The notes under the pieces are model-generated. The model made no database searches and had not been told where the DNA came from. It was given only the letters and a program-made list of their open reading frames with translations. Below, in pieces: positions 45,188-54,600 of a stretch of DNA of 64,000 nucleotides. The translations under genes were made by a program, and so were the position numbers. Positions within the stretch are counted from its first letter, which is position 1, and every line of letters starts with the position of its first letter. The stretch spans positions 1 to 64,000 of the forward strand of contig NZ_NHOA01000020.1 in assembly GCF_002727125.1 (NCBI RefSeq), given 5' to 3'. Source of the DNA: Halorubrum persicum (GTDB taxonomy: Archaea; Halobacteriota; Halobacteria; Halobacteriales; Haloferacaceae).

Positions 45188-45219
45188 GTTTAAGTAGAGA
45201 ACTGCGGCCAATCGGCCGC
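45188..45219 (+). promoter_or_regulatory. Pilus-cluster promoter 1: TATA plus inverted repeat
   Basis: GTTTAAGT (45188-45195) is followed 16 bases from its first base by the perfect inverted repeat GCGGCC-AATC-GGCCGC (45204-45219), which ends right before the GTG at 45220. The repeat covers the expected transcription start, so it is placed like an operator. The same arrangement recurs at 50225. Confidence 0.65.
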
Positions 45220-45891
45220 GTGACCGACGACACGAGCGACCATGACCGACCGATCGTCGACGCCGACGAACCGTCCGAGACGGCGAGCGACGGGCGTTCG
45301 GAACAGCCACGGGCTTCCCACCGATCCGACCGCACGCCGGTCGAGACGGCCGAACGGGGCGACGACCGCGTCGAAGAGCGCCTCCGCGCGGTCGAGCGCG
45401 CGCTCACCGAAACCGACGACGCGGTCGCCGACGTGACCGACGAGGCGACCGCGACCGCTGAGCGAGCGGAGCTGTCGAAGCGACTCGACGACCTCGAGGG
45501 CCGCGTCGAGGAGTTGGAGGCGGCGACGCAGGCGATCAGAGGCTACGTCGGATCGGTCCGGGCGGTCAACCAGGCGGTCGAGCGCCGCGCCGATCTGGCG
45601 CTCGCGAAGGCGAGCGAGAACGGCGGCGTGGCCGCGGACGACGGAGCGACCGCGAGCGACGGCGAGGTCGCGAACGCGAACGAGGTCGGAGACACGACCG
45701 GCAGCGGCGGGCTCGACGGCGGCGTCCCCAGCGAGACCGATCTCGATACCGCCGTTCCAGCGGACCGGCGCCGAGGAGCGGGGGCGGGAGCGCCGGCAGA
45801 ACCGGGAGCCGATCGGCTCGAGACGGACGAGGAGAGCGCGGACGACTCGTGGGGCTCCGGCGCGCTGGATCGGCTCCGTGACTCGCTGTAA
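45220..45891 (+). CDS. Acidic coiled-coil protein opening the pilus-like cluster (DUF7310-like)
   Basis: 223 residues. A disordered acidic N-terminus is followed by a predicted coiled coil from about 48 to 125 (EERLRAVERALTETDD, LSKRLDDLEGRVEELEAATQ) and a long acidic, low-complexity C-terminus ending WGSGALDRLRDSL. It is soluble, with no signal. From memory it matches the haloarchaeal DUF7310 coiled-coil family. Its position ahead of a secretion ATPase suggests a cytoplasmic scaffold or ATPase partner (inference). The GTG start is fixed by the promoter at 45188. Confidence 0.8.
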   Translation: MTDDTSDHDRPIVDADEPSETASDGRSEQPRASHRSDRTPVETAERGDDRVEERLRAVERALTETDDAVADVTDEATATAERAELSKRLDDLEGRVEELEAATQAIRGYVGSVRAVNQAVERRADLALAKASENGGVAADDGATASDGEVANANEVGDTTGSGGLDGGVPSETDLDTAVPADRRRGAGAGAPAEPGADRLETDEESADDSWGSGALDRLRDSL

Positions 45892-45918
45892 CCGACTCCG
45901 TGTCGCGGAGGCGAGCCG

Positions 45919-46389
45919 GTGATTCGCGTCGTTCTCACGGTCCTCGTCGCCGTCGCGCTCCTCGCGGTCTCGATGCCGGCGCTGGAAGACGCCCGCGCCG
46001 TGACGACCGACGAACGGCTCGAGGCCGAGTCGGACCGCGTCGAGCGGGCGATCGGGGGGCTCGCATCCGGGTCGATGAGCGTCTCTGACCCGTCGCTGGC
46101 CGCCCGGACGACGGTGACGGTCCGTGCGCCGAGCGGCGTCGCTGCCGCGCGGATCGACCGGCTCGCGCTGGTCGAACCGGAACGGCCGGGGGACGAGTCC
46201 GGCGCCGCGCTTCGGTATCGGATCGGCGGCGGACGCGACCGGACGGTCCGGATCGCTCCCGAGGCGGCGGCCGCGAGTGTCGACGTCGTCGACGGGCCGA
46301 TCGCGCTCCGGACGCGCGGCGAGAGCCGTCTGGAGCTCCGACTCGTCGACGAGGACGGCCCGACTGTCGAGATCGCGCGACTCGAGTGA
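45919..46389 (+). CDS. Single-pass membrane protein of the pilus-like cluster (DUF7311-like)
   Basis: 156 residues. An N-terminal hydrophobic helix (VVLTVLVAVALLAVSMPALE) is followed by an extracellular-type domain of strands (TTVTVRAPSGVAAARIDRLA, IALRTRGESRLELRLVDEDG). The GTG start at 45919 lies 28 bases after the preceding stop. The layout resembles pseudopilin-like or assembly proteins. No catalytic motif is seen. From memory it fits a haloarchaeal DUF found only beside these secretion ATPases. Confidence 0.78.
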   Translation: MIRVVLTVLVAVALLAVSMPALEDARAVTTDERLEAESDRVERAIGGLASGSMSVSDPSLAARTTVTVRAPSGVAAARIDRLALVEPERPGDESGAALRYRIGGGRDRTVRIAPEAAAASVDVVDGPIALRTRGESRLELRLVDEDGPTVEIARLE

Positions 46390-46391
46390 GG

Positions 46392-46398
46392 GTTTATA
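46392..46398 (+). promoter_or_regulatory. Internal TATA element before the secretion ATPase
   Basis: TTTATAC about 27 bases before the ATG at 46423. It may give the ATPase-platform pair an extra transcript inside the cluster. Confidence 0.45.
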
Positions 46399-46422
46399 CG
46401 TGATACCGAGGGCACGCCCGCC

Positions 46423-48375
46423 ATGAGCTTCGATCTTCAGTCGCTGTCTCCGCTCGACGGCGACGCCGCGCCGCTCCGATCGCTTCCGTGGGGCGGCGGC
46501 GACGGTGACGACTGTCACTGCGATCCGTCGTTCAGAGAGCCGGCGGGGACCGGCGTCGAGGGGCGCGTGGTTCTCGCGGTCGACTCCGACGACTGCCCCG
46601 GACGCGGCGACCTCGCCGCGAGCCCCGACTGCCTCGCGACCGTCGTGGAGGCGCTGACCGAACGCGACGCCGACGTGGTCCGGACGCGTCACGCCGGTCG
46701 GGAGCGAACCTACGCCGGCCGGGCCGCGGCGTGTCTGATCGCCGCCGGGCGGTTCCGAGAACAGGTCGAGTTCCACGAGACGCGGCTCGCGGAGCGGGTG
46801 ACTCGCGAGCCGGTAGCGGCGGCGCGGGAGGCGAGCGGCCGTGAGGGGTCGCCGAAGCGAATCGCCGCGGAGACCGGGTTGATCGAGACCGTCGCGAACG
46901 CAGGGGAGGTCGACGACGTGCTCCGCGCACACTCCGGGCCGACGATCGCGGCGACGCGCGTCGCGTCGGCGCCGCCGTCGGACGCGGCGCTCGTGGACCG
47001 GTGGGAGATCGACACCGGCGCGACCGTGCGGCTGTACGAGGGTGCGGGGCCGCTGCGGACGTACCACCTCACCCCGCCGTCGACGCGGCTTGACGACGAG
47101 GCGGTCGAGCGCCTCGCCGCGGCCAAGGACCGACTCCTCGACGACCCGACCGGCGGCGACAGGGCGCCAGGTCGGGCGGTACGGTCGGTCGCGGCGGCGG
47201 GCGATCCGGTCTCGACGCTGGTCGACGTGCTCCGGCGGCACACCCGTGGATACGGCGCGTTCGAGCACGTGTTCGCCGACGACCGCGTGAGCGACGCGAC
47301 GCTCTCGGCCCCCGTCGAGGAGAACCCGCTTCGGGTCGTCGTCGACGGAGAGCGCTGTCGCACCAACGTCAGGCTGCCGCCCGAGGGCGCCGCGACGCTG
47401 GCGTCGCGACTTCGACGGACGAGCGGGCGGGGGTTCTCCCGCGCGAGTCCGACGCTCGACGCGACGATCGAGACCGAAGCCGGTCGCGTGCGGGTCGCGG
47501 CGACGACGGGCCCCGCCAGCGACGGCCTCTCATTCACGTTCCGTCGCGGCGACCCGGACGCGTGGACCCTCGCGCGGCTCGTGGACGTCGAGACGATCAC
47601 CCCGGCGGCCGCCGGGCTCCTTTCGGTGGCGGTCGAGCGGGGCGTAACCGGTCTCGTCGCCGGCGGCCGGGGCGCGGGGAAGACGACCGCGCTCGGGTCG
47701 CTGCTCTGGGAGCTGCCCACCGAGGCGAGATCGATACTGATCGAGGACACCCCGGAGCTGCCCGCCGAAGCGGTGGCCGCGGCCGGACGCGACGTCCAGC
47801 GACTCCGCGTGGGCGACGGCGCCGAACCGTCGCCGAGCGAGGCGGTTCGGACCGCGCTCCGGCTCGGCGGCGGCGCAATCGTCGTCGGCGAGGTCCGCGG
47901 CGAGGAGGCGGCGGCGTTGTACGAAGCGATGCGCGTCGGCGCCGCCGGCGAGGCGGTCCTCGGGACGATCCACGGCGAGGATCCCGGCGCGGTCCGAGAG
48001 CGTGTCGTCAGCGACCTCGGCGTCTCTCCCTCCTCGTTCGCCGCGACCGACCTGATCGTCGTGCTCGACGACCACCGCGTCCAGACGGTCGCAGAGGTCG
48101 TCGGACACGACGGAGACACCTCGTTCGAGCCGCTGTTCGAGCGAACCGGAGCGGGACTGACTCCCACCGGGCGGATCGATCGCGGAGAGAGCCGGCTCGT
48201 CGAATCGGTCGCCGAGACCGGCGAGTCGTACGCAGCCGTCCGCGAAGCCATCGATCGACGAGCGAACAGCATCGGGGAGGCAGCGAGAACCAGCCGGATC
48301 GCGCCGGAACGCTACGTCGGCCGCGACGGGACCGGTCGGCCGAGGGGCGGCGATGTCGCCGGTGGCGACCGATGA
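46423..48375 (+). CDS. Type II/IV secretion ATPase of the pilus-like cluster
   Basis: 650 residues. The RecA-like motor has Walker A AGGRGAGKTTALG near residue 414, ILIEDTPELP, Walker B IVVGEVRGEE near 485 and the His box VLGTIHGED. The N-terminal 70 residues carry four Cys (31, 33, 58, 70; CHC then DDCPG and PDC) that could bind a metal, unlike the ATPase at 14169. It powers filament assembly or secretion through the platform protein immediately downstream, whose ATG overlaps its stop by four bases. Confidence 0.92.
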   Translation: MSFDLQSLSPLDGDAAPLRSLPWGGGDGDDCHCDPSFREPAGTGVEGRVVLAVDSDDCPGRGDLAASPDCLATVVEALTERDADVVRTRHAGRERTYAGRAAACLIAAGRFREQVEFHETRLAERVTREPVAAAREASGREGSPKRIAAETGLIETVANAGEVDDVLRAHSGPTIAATRVASAPPSDAALVDRWEIDTGATVRLYEGAGPLRTYHLTPPSTRLDDEAVERLAAAKDRLLDDPTGGDRAPGRAVRSVAAAGDPVSTLVDVLRRHTRGYGAFEHVFADDRVSDATLSAPVEENPLRVVVDGERCRTNVRLPPEGAATLASRLRRTSGRGFSRASPTLDATIETEAGRVRVAATTGPASDGLSFTFRRGDPDAWTLARLVDVETITPAAAGLLSVAVERGVTGLVAGGRGAGKTTALGSLLWELPTEARSILIEDTPELPAEAVAAAGRDVQRLRVGDGAEPSPSEAVRTALRLGGGAIVVGEVRGEEAAALYEAMRVGAAGEAVLGTIHGEDPGAVRERVVSDLGVSPSSFAATDLIVVLDDHRVQTVAEVVGHDGDTSFEPLFERTGAGLTPTGRIDRGESRLVESVAETGESYAAVREAIDRRANSIGEAARTSRIAPERYVGRDGTGRPRGGDVAGGDR

Positions 48376-50189
48376 CCGGGCCAGACGGCGATCGTGATCG
48401 GGTGCCGCGACGCAGTCCGGGGGACCGCGAGGAGGGATCGGCGGAGCTCCGTCGGGCCGTGGCGTTCCTCGGGTGGGAGGCGACGAGCTCCCGGGTGATC
48501 GAAGCGGGATACCGGGCGGGAGTGGGAGTCGGCCTCGCCTGCGCCGTCGTCGTCGCGTTCGTCTCCGGACCCGTTCCGGGACTGCTGTTCGGGCTGGCGG
48601 GCGGTCTGGGTACCGTGCACGCCGTCCATCGCGGACCGGTGTGGCTCGCCTCGCTCCGCCGGACCAGAGCCTTGGGGGCGGCGCCCGGGCTCGTCGGGCG
48701 CCTCGTGTTGCGGATGCGGTTGGATCCGTCGACCGAGCGCGCCGTTCGGTTCGCCGCGCGGACCGGCGACGGGCCGCTCGCCGAGGGGCTCGCTCGACGC
48801 GAGCGATCGAACGCCGACGGGCCGACCAGTGGACTCCGGGAGTTCGCCCGCGAGTGGCAGCCATGGTTTCCGGCGATCGATCGGGCGGCGGCGCTCGTCC
48901 GGACGGCGGCGTCGGCGCCGCCAGAGCGTCGAGGTCGGTGTCTGGACCGCGCGCTCGACGCGACGATCGCCGGAACGACCGATCGGCTCGCCGCCTTCGT
49001 CGGCGAGGTCCGGGGGCCCGTCTCGGCGCTGTACGCCTTCGGAGTGTTGCTCCCCCTCGTGCTCATTGCCCTCCTTCCGGCGGCCGCCGCGGCTGGCGTC
49101 CCGATCGGTCCCGGGATCGTCGCGGCGCTGTACCTCGGCGTGTTACCCGCGGGACTGCTCGCGGCCTCGGCGTGGCTCCTCTCCCGGCGTCCGGTCGCGT
49201 TCGCGCCGCCGAGCATCGGTGGAGACCACCCGGATGTCCCGGAGAGGGGGATCCACGCCGCGGTCGCGGGGGCGGGAATCGGGGCCGTCGCCGCCGCCGT
49301 CGCGGCGCGGGTCGCCGCCGGATGGGCCGCGCCGGTCGCAGGGGTCGGCGTTGGCACCGGCGTGGCGCTGTTCGTCGCCGTCCGTCGTCGCAGAGCGGTG
49401 CTGTCGAACGTCCGCGCCGTTGAGCGCGCTCTTCCGGACGCGATGACGGTGATCGGCGGCGACGTGGCCGAGGGCGTCGCCGTCGAGACCGCGATTGCGC
49501 ACGCCGGCGAGCGGCTCGACGGCGCGACCGGCGAGCTGTTCGAACTCGCCGGGCGACGGAGCGAGACGCTCCGCGTCGGCGTCCGAGAGGCGTTTCTCGG
49601 CCGCGGCGGCCCGGCGGTTCCGGTGCCGTCGCCCCGAGTGAAGGGCGCGGTCGCGCTGCTTTCCGTCGCGGCGCGAGAGGGGCGTCCGGCGGGCGACGTG
49701 TTGCTCGAACTCGCCGACCAGCTTGAGGACCTCCGGGAACTCGAGAGCGACGCGCGGCGACAGCTCGCGACGGTGACGGGAACTCTGACGAACACCGCCG
49801 CGGTGTTCGCGCCGCTCGTCGGCGGAGCGACGGTCGCGCTCGCCACCGGTATCGACACCGTCGACGCCGGGGGACTGGGCGCCGGAGCGGCGGCCGGGGC
49901 GGACGCTCTCAGTACGGGCGGCGTCGACGGCTCCGGTGCCCTCGGCGCCGACACGGGCGGAGGCGGTGCAGGGTCGAAGTCGGGTACCGGCGGTGCGCTC
50001 TCGGTACCGGTGCTCGGGCAGATCGTCGGCGCGTACGTGTTGATCCTCGCGGCGCTCCTCACCGGGCTGGCGACCGGTCTCGAACGGGGGTTCGACCGGA
50101 CGCTCGTCGCCTATCGGGTCGGGATCGCGCTCCCGACCGCGACCGCGACGTACCTCGTCGCGTTCCTCGGCGCCGGGGTGCTGCTGTAG
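48372..50189 (+). CDS. Secretion membrane platform protein (TadC-like, two F domains)
   Basis: 605-residue polytopic protein. Hydrophobic clusters (VGVGLACAVVVAFVSGPVPG, ALYAFGVLLPLVLIALLPAA, TYLVAFLGAGVLL) flank cytoplasmic helical domains. The second F domain holds LPDAMTVIGGDVAEGVAVET and AVALLSVAAREGRPAGDVLL, the usual family pattern. A Gly/Ala-rich stretch of about 50 residues before the last membrane segments is unusual. The first domain (about 60-230) is degenerate compared with the second. It partners the ATPase upstream. Confidence 0.88.
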   Translation: MTGPDGDRDRVPRRSPGDREEGSAELRRAVAFLGWEATSSRVIEAGYRAGVGVGLACAVVVAFVSGPVPGLLFGLAGGLGTVHAVHRGPVWLASLRRTRALGAAPGLVGRLVLRMRLDPSTERAVRFAARTGDGPLAEGLARRERSNADGPTSGLREFAREWQPWFPAIDRAAALVRTAASAPPERRGRCLDRALDATIAGTTDRLAAFVGEVRGPVSALYAFGVLLPLVLIALLPAAAAAGVPIGPGIVAALYLGVLPAGLLAASAWLLSRRPVAFAPPSIGGDHPDVPERGIHAAVAGAGIGAVAAAVAARVAAGWAAPVAGVGVGTGVALFVAVRRRRAVLSNVRAVERALPDAMTVIGGDVAEGVAVETAIAHAGERLDGATGELFELAGRRSETLRVGVREAFLGRGGPAVPVPSPRVKGAVALLSVAAREGRPAGDVLLELADQLEDLRELESDARRQLATVTGTLTNTAAVFAPLVGGATVALATGIDTVDAGGLGAGAAAGADALSTGGVDGSGALGADTGGGGAGSKSGTGGALSVPVLGQIVGAYVLILAALLTGLATGLERGFDRTLVAYRVGIALPTATATYLVAFLGAGVLL

Positions 50190-50224
50190 CGAAACGGAAA
50201 GTGCGCCGAGGCCTGCGGACGAGC

Positions 50225-50254
50225 GTTTAAGTGCGAAGCCGCGGCCAGCCGGCC
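50225..50254 (+). promoter_or_regulatory. Pilus-cluster promoter 2: TATA plus inverted repeat
   Basis: GTTTAAGT (50225-50232) with GCGGCC-AGCC-GGCC beginning 16 bases from its first base (50241-50254), just before the GTG at 50256. Sequence and spacing match the element at 45188. Confidence 0.65.
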
Positions 50255-50255
50255 C

Positions 50256-50744
50256 GTGTTCGAGACCCATCTCGACGCCACGTACGCGTGGCTCGGCCTG
50301 GCGCTAGTGAGCGTCGCGGCTGTCGGCGTCGTCGCCGCGCTCCCTGCCTCTCCGCCGCCGGACGCGAGCGGCGTCGCGCACACGATCGATTCGGTCGCCG
50401 CCGGCGAACACCCCGCGACGGCGGAGCACGGACTCGCCGCGGACCGCATTCGCCTCACCGACCGTTCGGTTGCGCTCGGCGGCGAAGGCGGGGCCGCGCG
50501 GGCGCCGCTGCGCGCACCGCGGGTAACCCCGGTTCCGACGGAGCGACACGGAGCCTCGGACGCCGACGGGCTCCGGCGAGTGCTCGGCGGCGTCCCGCCC
50601 GACGCCGCGTTCGACGATCCCGAGGCCTTCGCGGCCGCCGCCGAACGTGCCCGGGCGAGAGACGACGAGTGGCGTCCGGCACCGGATCGGCTGACGGTGA
50701 GACGCGTTCACTACGGAGGAGTACGTGTCACGCTCGTCGGGTGA
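50256..50744 (+). CDS. Membrane-anchored cluster protein (DUF7283-like)
   Basis: 162 residues. An N-terminal hydrophobic helix (WLGLALVSVAAVGVVAALPA) follows 11 residues, then an extracellular-type region with TIDSVAAGEHPATAEHGLAA and a strand-rich C-terminus (RLTVRRVHYGGVRVTLVG). The GTG start is set by the shared promoter element. It overlaps the next gene by 20 bases. From memory it belongs to the haloarchaeal DUF7283 family, of unknown function but always with this ATPase and platform pair. Confidence 0.78.
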   Translation: MFETHLDATYAWLGLALVSVAAVGVVAALPASPPPDASGVAHTIDSVAAGEHPATAEHGLAADRIRLTDRSVALGGEGGAARAPLRAPRVTPVPTERHGASDADGLRRVLGGVPPDAAFDDPEAFAAAAERARARDDEWRPAPDRLTVRRVHYGGVRVTLVG

Positions 50745-51153
50745 GGGGTTCCTGCGCGGGGACCGTGCCGCAGTCGAACCGCTCGCCGCGCTCGTCGCCG
50801 TGCTCGCGGTGGGCGCGGCGCTGGGAGTGTACACTGTCGCACTCGACGACGCGGCGCCGGATCGGGAGCGCCCGACGGCCGAAACGACGCTCGATCGGGT
50901 CGAGCCGGTGGTGACGAGGGGCGGTATCGTCGAGCCGGAACGGCTGCGCGGTGTCGATGAGTTCCGATACGCCGCGACCGTCACGATCGAGGCCGACGGG
51001 AAGACGTGGCGGGTCCGGTCGGGTGACAGGGCCCCGGCGCCGACAACCACCCGGCGCACGGACGCGGTCGCGGTCGCCGAGCGGACGGTAACGGTCGGCG
51101 TCGGACCGGGGCAGAACGACCGCGGAACCCTTCGGGCGGTGGTGTACCGATGA
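50725..51153 (+). CDS. Pilin-like protein (DUF7285-like)
   Basis: 142 residues. Residues about 10-40 read GDRAAVEPLAALVAVLAVGA: a short charged leader, an R-A-A-V site matching the archaeal prepilin peptidase pattern (basic or acidic residue, Gly/Ala, then two small or hydrophobic residues), and a hydrophobic helix. A beta-rich domain follows (FRYAATVTIEADGKTWRVRS). This is the layout of a type IV pilin or Tad pseudopilin. It overlaps both neighbours, so it is translated with them. Confidence 0.8.
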   Translation: MSRSSGEGFLRGDRAAVEPLAALVAVLAVGAALGVYTVALDDAAPDRERPTAETTLDRVEPVVTRGGIVEPERLRGVDEFRYAATVTIEADGKTWRVRSGDRAPAPTTTRRTDAVAVAERTVTVGVGPGQNDRGTLRAVVYR

Positions 51154-51689
51154 CGAGCACCGTGCTCGACATGACGGTGCTGCTCCTGTGCGTCTCCGCG
51201 AGCGTCGTCGCGCTCGGTGCGGTCGGGAACGACCCCGCGGCGGCGGGACCTCGAGCCACCGAAGTCGCCGATCTGGTCGCCACGGAGACGGTGACGGTGA
51301 CGTACGCGTCGGACGAGGCGCCGAACGGGACGCGAACGATTCACGCGACACGCGCAGAGCTGGTGGCGCTGGTGGCGACCGAACGCGGAGGAGAAAGCGA
51401 AGAGCGCGCGCCGAGAGGGACGTTCGAATCCGAAGCGCTAGCGGCCGTCAAGCGAGGCATCGGTCCGCGAACGCGGATCGACGCGGAGGGAGGTGCGGGA
51501 GCGTCAGACGGCGCCGCGAGCGAAAGCGAATCGGGGGACCTGTCGACCGCGTCCGTATCGTCGGCGTCGATCGCCGTCGGGAGCGAACCGCCGCGGAGCG
51601 CTGACGTCACGGTCGCGGTGATCGCGCATCCGGCACCGAACGGCTCGGGAGAGACCGAAACAGTCAGGATCGTGATCAGGAGGTGGTGA
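51150..51689 (+). CDS. Membrane-anchored cluster protein (DUF7284-like)
   Basis: 179 residues. The N-terminus is almost immediately hydrophobic (TVLDMTVLLLCVSASVVALG), followed by a strand (TVTVTYASDEAPNGTRTIHA), a helical segment with acidic linker, and a C-terminal strand pair (ADVTVAVIAHPAPNG, TVRIVIRRW). The short leader resembles TadE/TadF-type pseudopilins. The ATG overlaps the preceding stop by four bases. Function is unknown; it is probably part of the extracellular complex. Confidence 0.78.
   Translation: MTSTVLDMTVLLLCVSASVVALGAVGNDPAAAGPRATEVADLVATETVTVTYASDEAPNGTRTIHATRAELVALVATERGGESEERAPRGTFESEALAAVKRGIGPRTRIDAEGGAGASDGAASESESGDLSTASVSSASIAVGSEPPRSADVTVAVIAHPAPNGSGETETVRIVIRRW
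51679..51683 (+). promoter_or_regulatory. Shine-Dalgarno deciding the start of the giant protein gene
   Basis: GGAGG, eight bases before the GTG at 51692 and too close to the GTGs at 51683 and 51686. A strong SD is expected because this gene starts inside an operon. Confidence 0.5.
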
Positions 51690-51691
51690 GC

Positions 51692-54600
51692 GTGGGAACG
51701 CGATCGGGCGAAACAGACGCCCCCGGATCCGGTCCGCGATGCCGATCCTTCACCGTCGACGAGCGCGCACGGGTCCCGTTCGCGCTGATCGGCGTGCTCC
51801 TCCTCGTAACGAGTTCGACGTACGCCGCGGGGATCGCCGATCAGGGGCTCATCAGCGAGGACCGAAGCGTGGAGCGTGCCATCGAGCGCGTCGACGCCGA
51901 TTCGACCGCCGCGCTCAGGGCCGCGGCCCGTCGGGCGGCTCACGACGCGGCCGCGGAGCCGGTGACGCGGGCGCCAGACGAGACGACCGCTGGCCCGGGA
52001 GACGGACACGCCACGACCGCGGTCAGAAACGAGTCCCCCTTCGAAGACGCGTTCCGGATCCGGCTCGCGATCGCCGGTGCCGAGGCGCTGTCGGCCGTCG
52101 ACGCCGAAGTCGGCGGCGTGAGGGCGTCGGCGTCGCTTCCGGCGGTAGACGATCCCGAGGAGTTGGCGGCGGCGAGAGGCCGGATCCGCGTCGAGTCCGC
52201 AGCGAACGGAACCGCGACGCGCGTGACGTTCGAGGACGTGGAGACGACCGCGACGCGGGGCGGGCGAACGATCGTCGAGCGAACGGAAGACCGGACGGTC
52301 GTCGTCGCCGTACCGACGCTCGCGGCCCACGAGCGGACGGCGCAGTTCGAGAGGCGGCTCGATCGGGGGCCGACCGAGGGGCCGGGGTTGGGGCGTCAGC
52401 TCACCGCAAGCCTCTACCCGATGGCGTGGGCGCGCGGATACGGCCAGTTCGCGGGGGCGCCGGTCGAGAACGTCCTCGCGAACCGCCACGTGGAGCTGTC
52501 GACGAACGCGGGGATCGTCCGGACGCAGCGGGACGTGTTCGGCGCGAGCGATCCGAACGCACGCGGTGGGGTGGCACGGGCGACGGCGCGAACCGGAGTC
52601 ACCGACCTGCTCAAACCGACCGGCGTCGACGAGGGATCGTGGACGGAGGCCGTGCTCAGCGCCCCGACACCGGGAGAGAGCGACGGCGCGGGAAGGAGCC
52701 GCGGCTCAGCCGAGAGCGGCGATCTGGCGCCGCAACCGAGCGAGGACGCCGCGTTCGAACCGCCGGGCGATCCGACAGACGAGCGAACGTCGGTCCCGGT
52801 CGGCCGCGCGGCCGACGAGGGGGCGACCCGCGTCTACGACGATCTGGACGCGATCATCGAGGACGCCTACCGGGTCGAAGCGAGCGTCGAAACGTCGACG
52901 GCGCTGGTCGTCGACGGCGGGCGTCCGACGCCACCGTCACCCGCTGCACCGGAGTCCACGACGACCGGCGGCTGGGACCGCGTCGACCTGACACGGACGG
53001 AACGGTCGCCGGTCGTCTCCGGGAGCGGCGTGCCGGAGGGCGTTCCGTCGGGGACGGTCGACCCCGGCGAGCGCGTCTCGTTCGGCGTCGCGACCCGCGA
53101 GGCGACCGTCGAGCGCGTCGCGATCGCTGAATGGGAGCGTGTGACGATCCAGCGTGGGCCAAACGGAACCGTCGTCGACGAGCAGGTCCACCGGACGACC
53201 ACGCGCGACGCGGTGACCGACCGCTACCGGGTGCGAGTGTCGGTGTCGGGGGAACACGCTCCGACCGACGGGGCGCCCGACCGGGCCGCCGCGACGTTCG
53301 GCGCGGGCGACACCACCGACGGACCGGACCTGCGCGACGCGCCGTCGGCCGCCCGTGCCGATCTCGGTGTCGACACCGACGGCGGCGTCGACCGGATCGC
53401 CGAAGAGGCGGTCAGCCGCGGGGCGGTCCGCGATTCGACGACCGTCGTCGGCTCCCGATCGGCCGGCGATCGGGACGCCGTCGCGGCCGAGGTGGCCGCG
53501 CTCGCGAGCGACGTTCGCGACATCGAGACCGAGGCGTCGATGGAGAACGCGGCGTTCGGTGAGGCGGAGCCGTACGCCGACCTCGCTCGCGCGCTCCGCG
53601 ACCGACGCAGTGCTCTCGTCGACGCGCCGGCGACGTACGACGGCGCCGTTGATCGGGCGGGGACCGCCGCCCGCGCCGCGTACCTCGACGCCGTGATCGA
53701 CGAGCTCGAGGACGCTGCCGACGACCGCGAACGCGCGACGAACGGGTTTCTCGACCGCGTGAACGGCGCGTTCGACGGCCCCGACGTGGGCGACGCGCTC
53801 GCCAGCCGCGAGGCCGCCCGCGACCCCGGAACGTACGCAGTCGGCGCGGACGGTCCGGGTGGGGAAGTGACGTTCGCGCCGCGCGGGTCGCCGGGATACC
53901 TTCCGCGGACGACGGTCGACGGAGAGTCGGTCAGCGGCGTGAACGGAACGACGACGCGTCCGCTCGCGGTTCGCAACGTGAACTACGTCACGGTGCCGTA
54001 CGGGGAGGTGTCGAGCGGCGTCGTCGACCGGATTCTCGGCACCGAGAACACGGTGCGGGTCGGGACCGCCGGTCGGTCGCTCCGCCTGGCGAACGAGGCG
54101 CTGGCGGTCGGCGACGACCCCGATCTGCGGGCGGATCGGGACGCGCTCGCCCGACAGATAGACGGATCGCTGGCCGAGGTGGACAGGGAGCTCGAAGCGG
54201 CGATCCGGGTCCGGACCTCGCTGTCGCGCGACGAGCGGCGCAGGGCGCTCGACGAGGCCGCAGCGAGCTACGGGACGACGGGCGAACGCGCCGTCGCCGT
54301 CGGCAACGGCTCGTACCCGGAACGGGTCGCCGCCGAGGCCGCGAGCGTCGGGTCGCTGTCGCCGGCGGCCGAGGAGGCGCTCGCCGCGAACCTCCGCGTC
54401 GCGACTCGGACCGCAGCCGGGAGAGACGCGGTTCGGGTCCCGACCCGGTTCGTCGACGACACGACGAGCGGCGCGCGAGTGCTACTCAGAGACCGGCTGG
54501 AGAAGGCGATCGAGCGAGAGGCGGCGCGAGCGGGCGAGGCGGCGGCCGGAACGGTGAGCGAGAAGGCGGTCGAGGAGCTGGGCGAGGAGTGGTCGCTGAA

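Noticed and set aside
45190-47268. A minus-strand open frame opposite the first pilus-cluster genes
   Set aside because: It is a GC-skew shadow covering three recognised genes and their promoter, with no recognisable domain.
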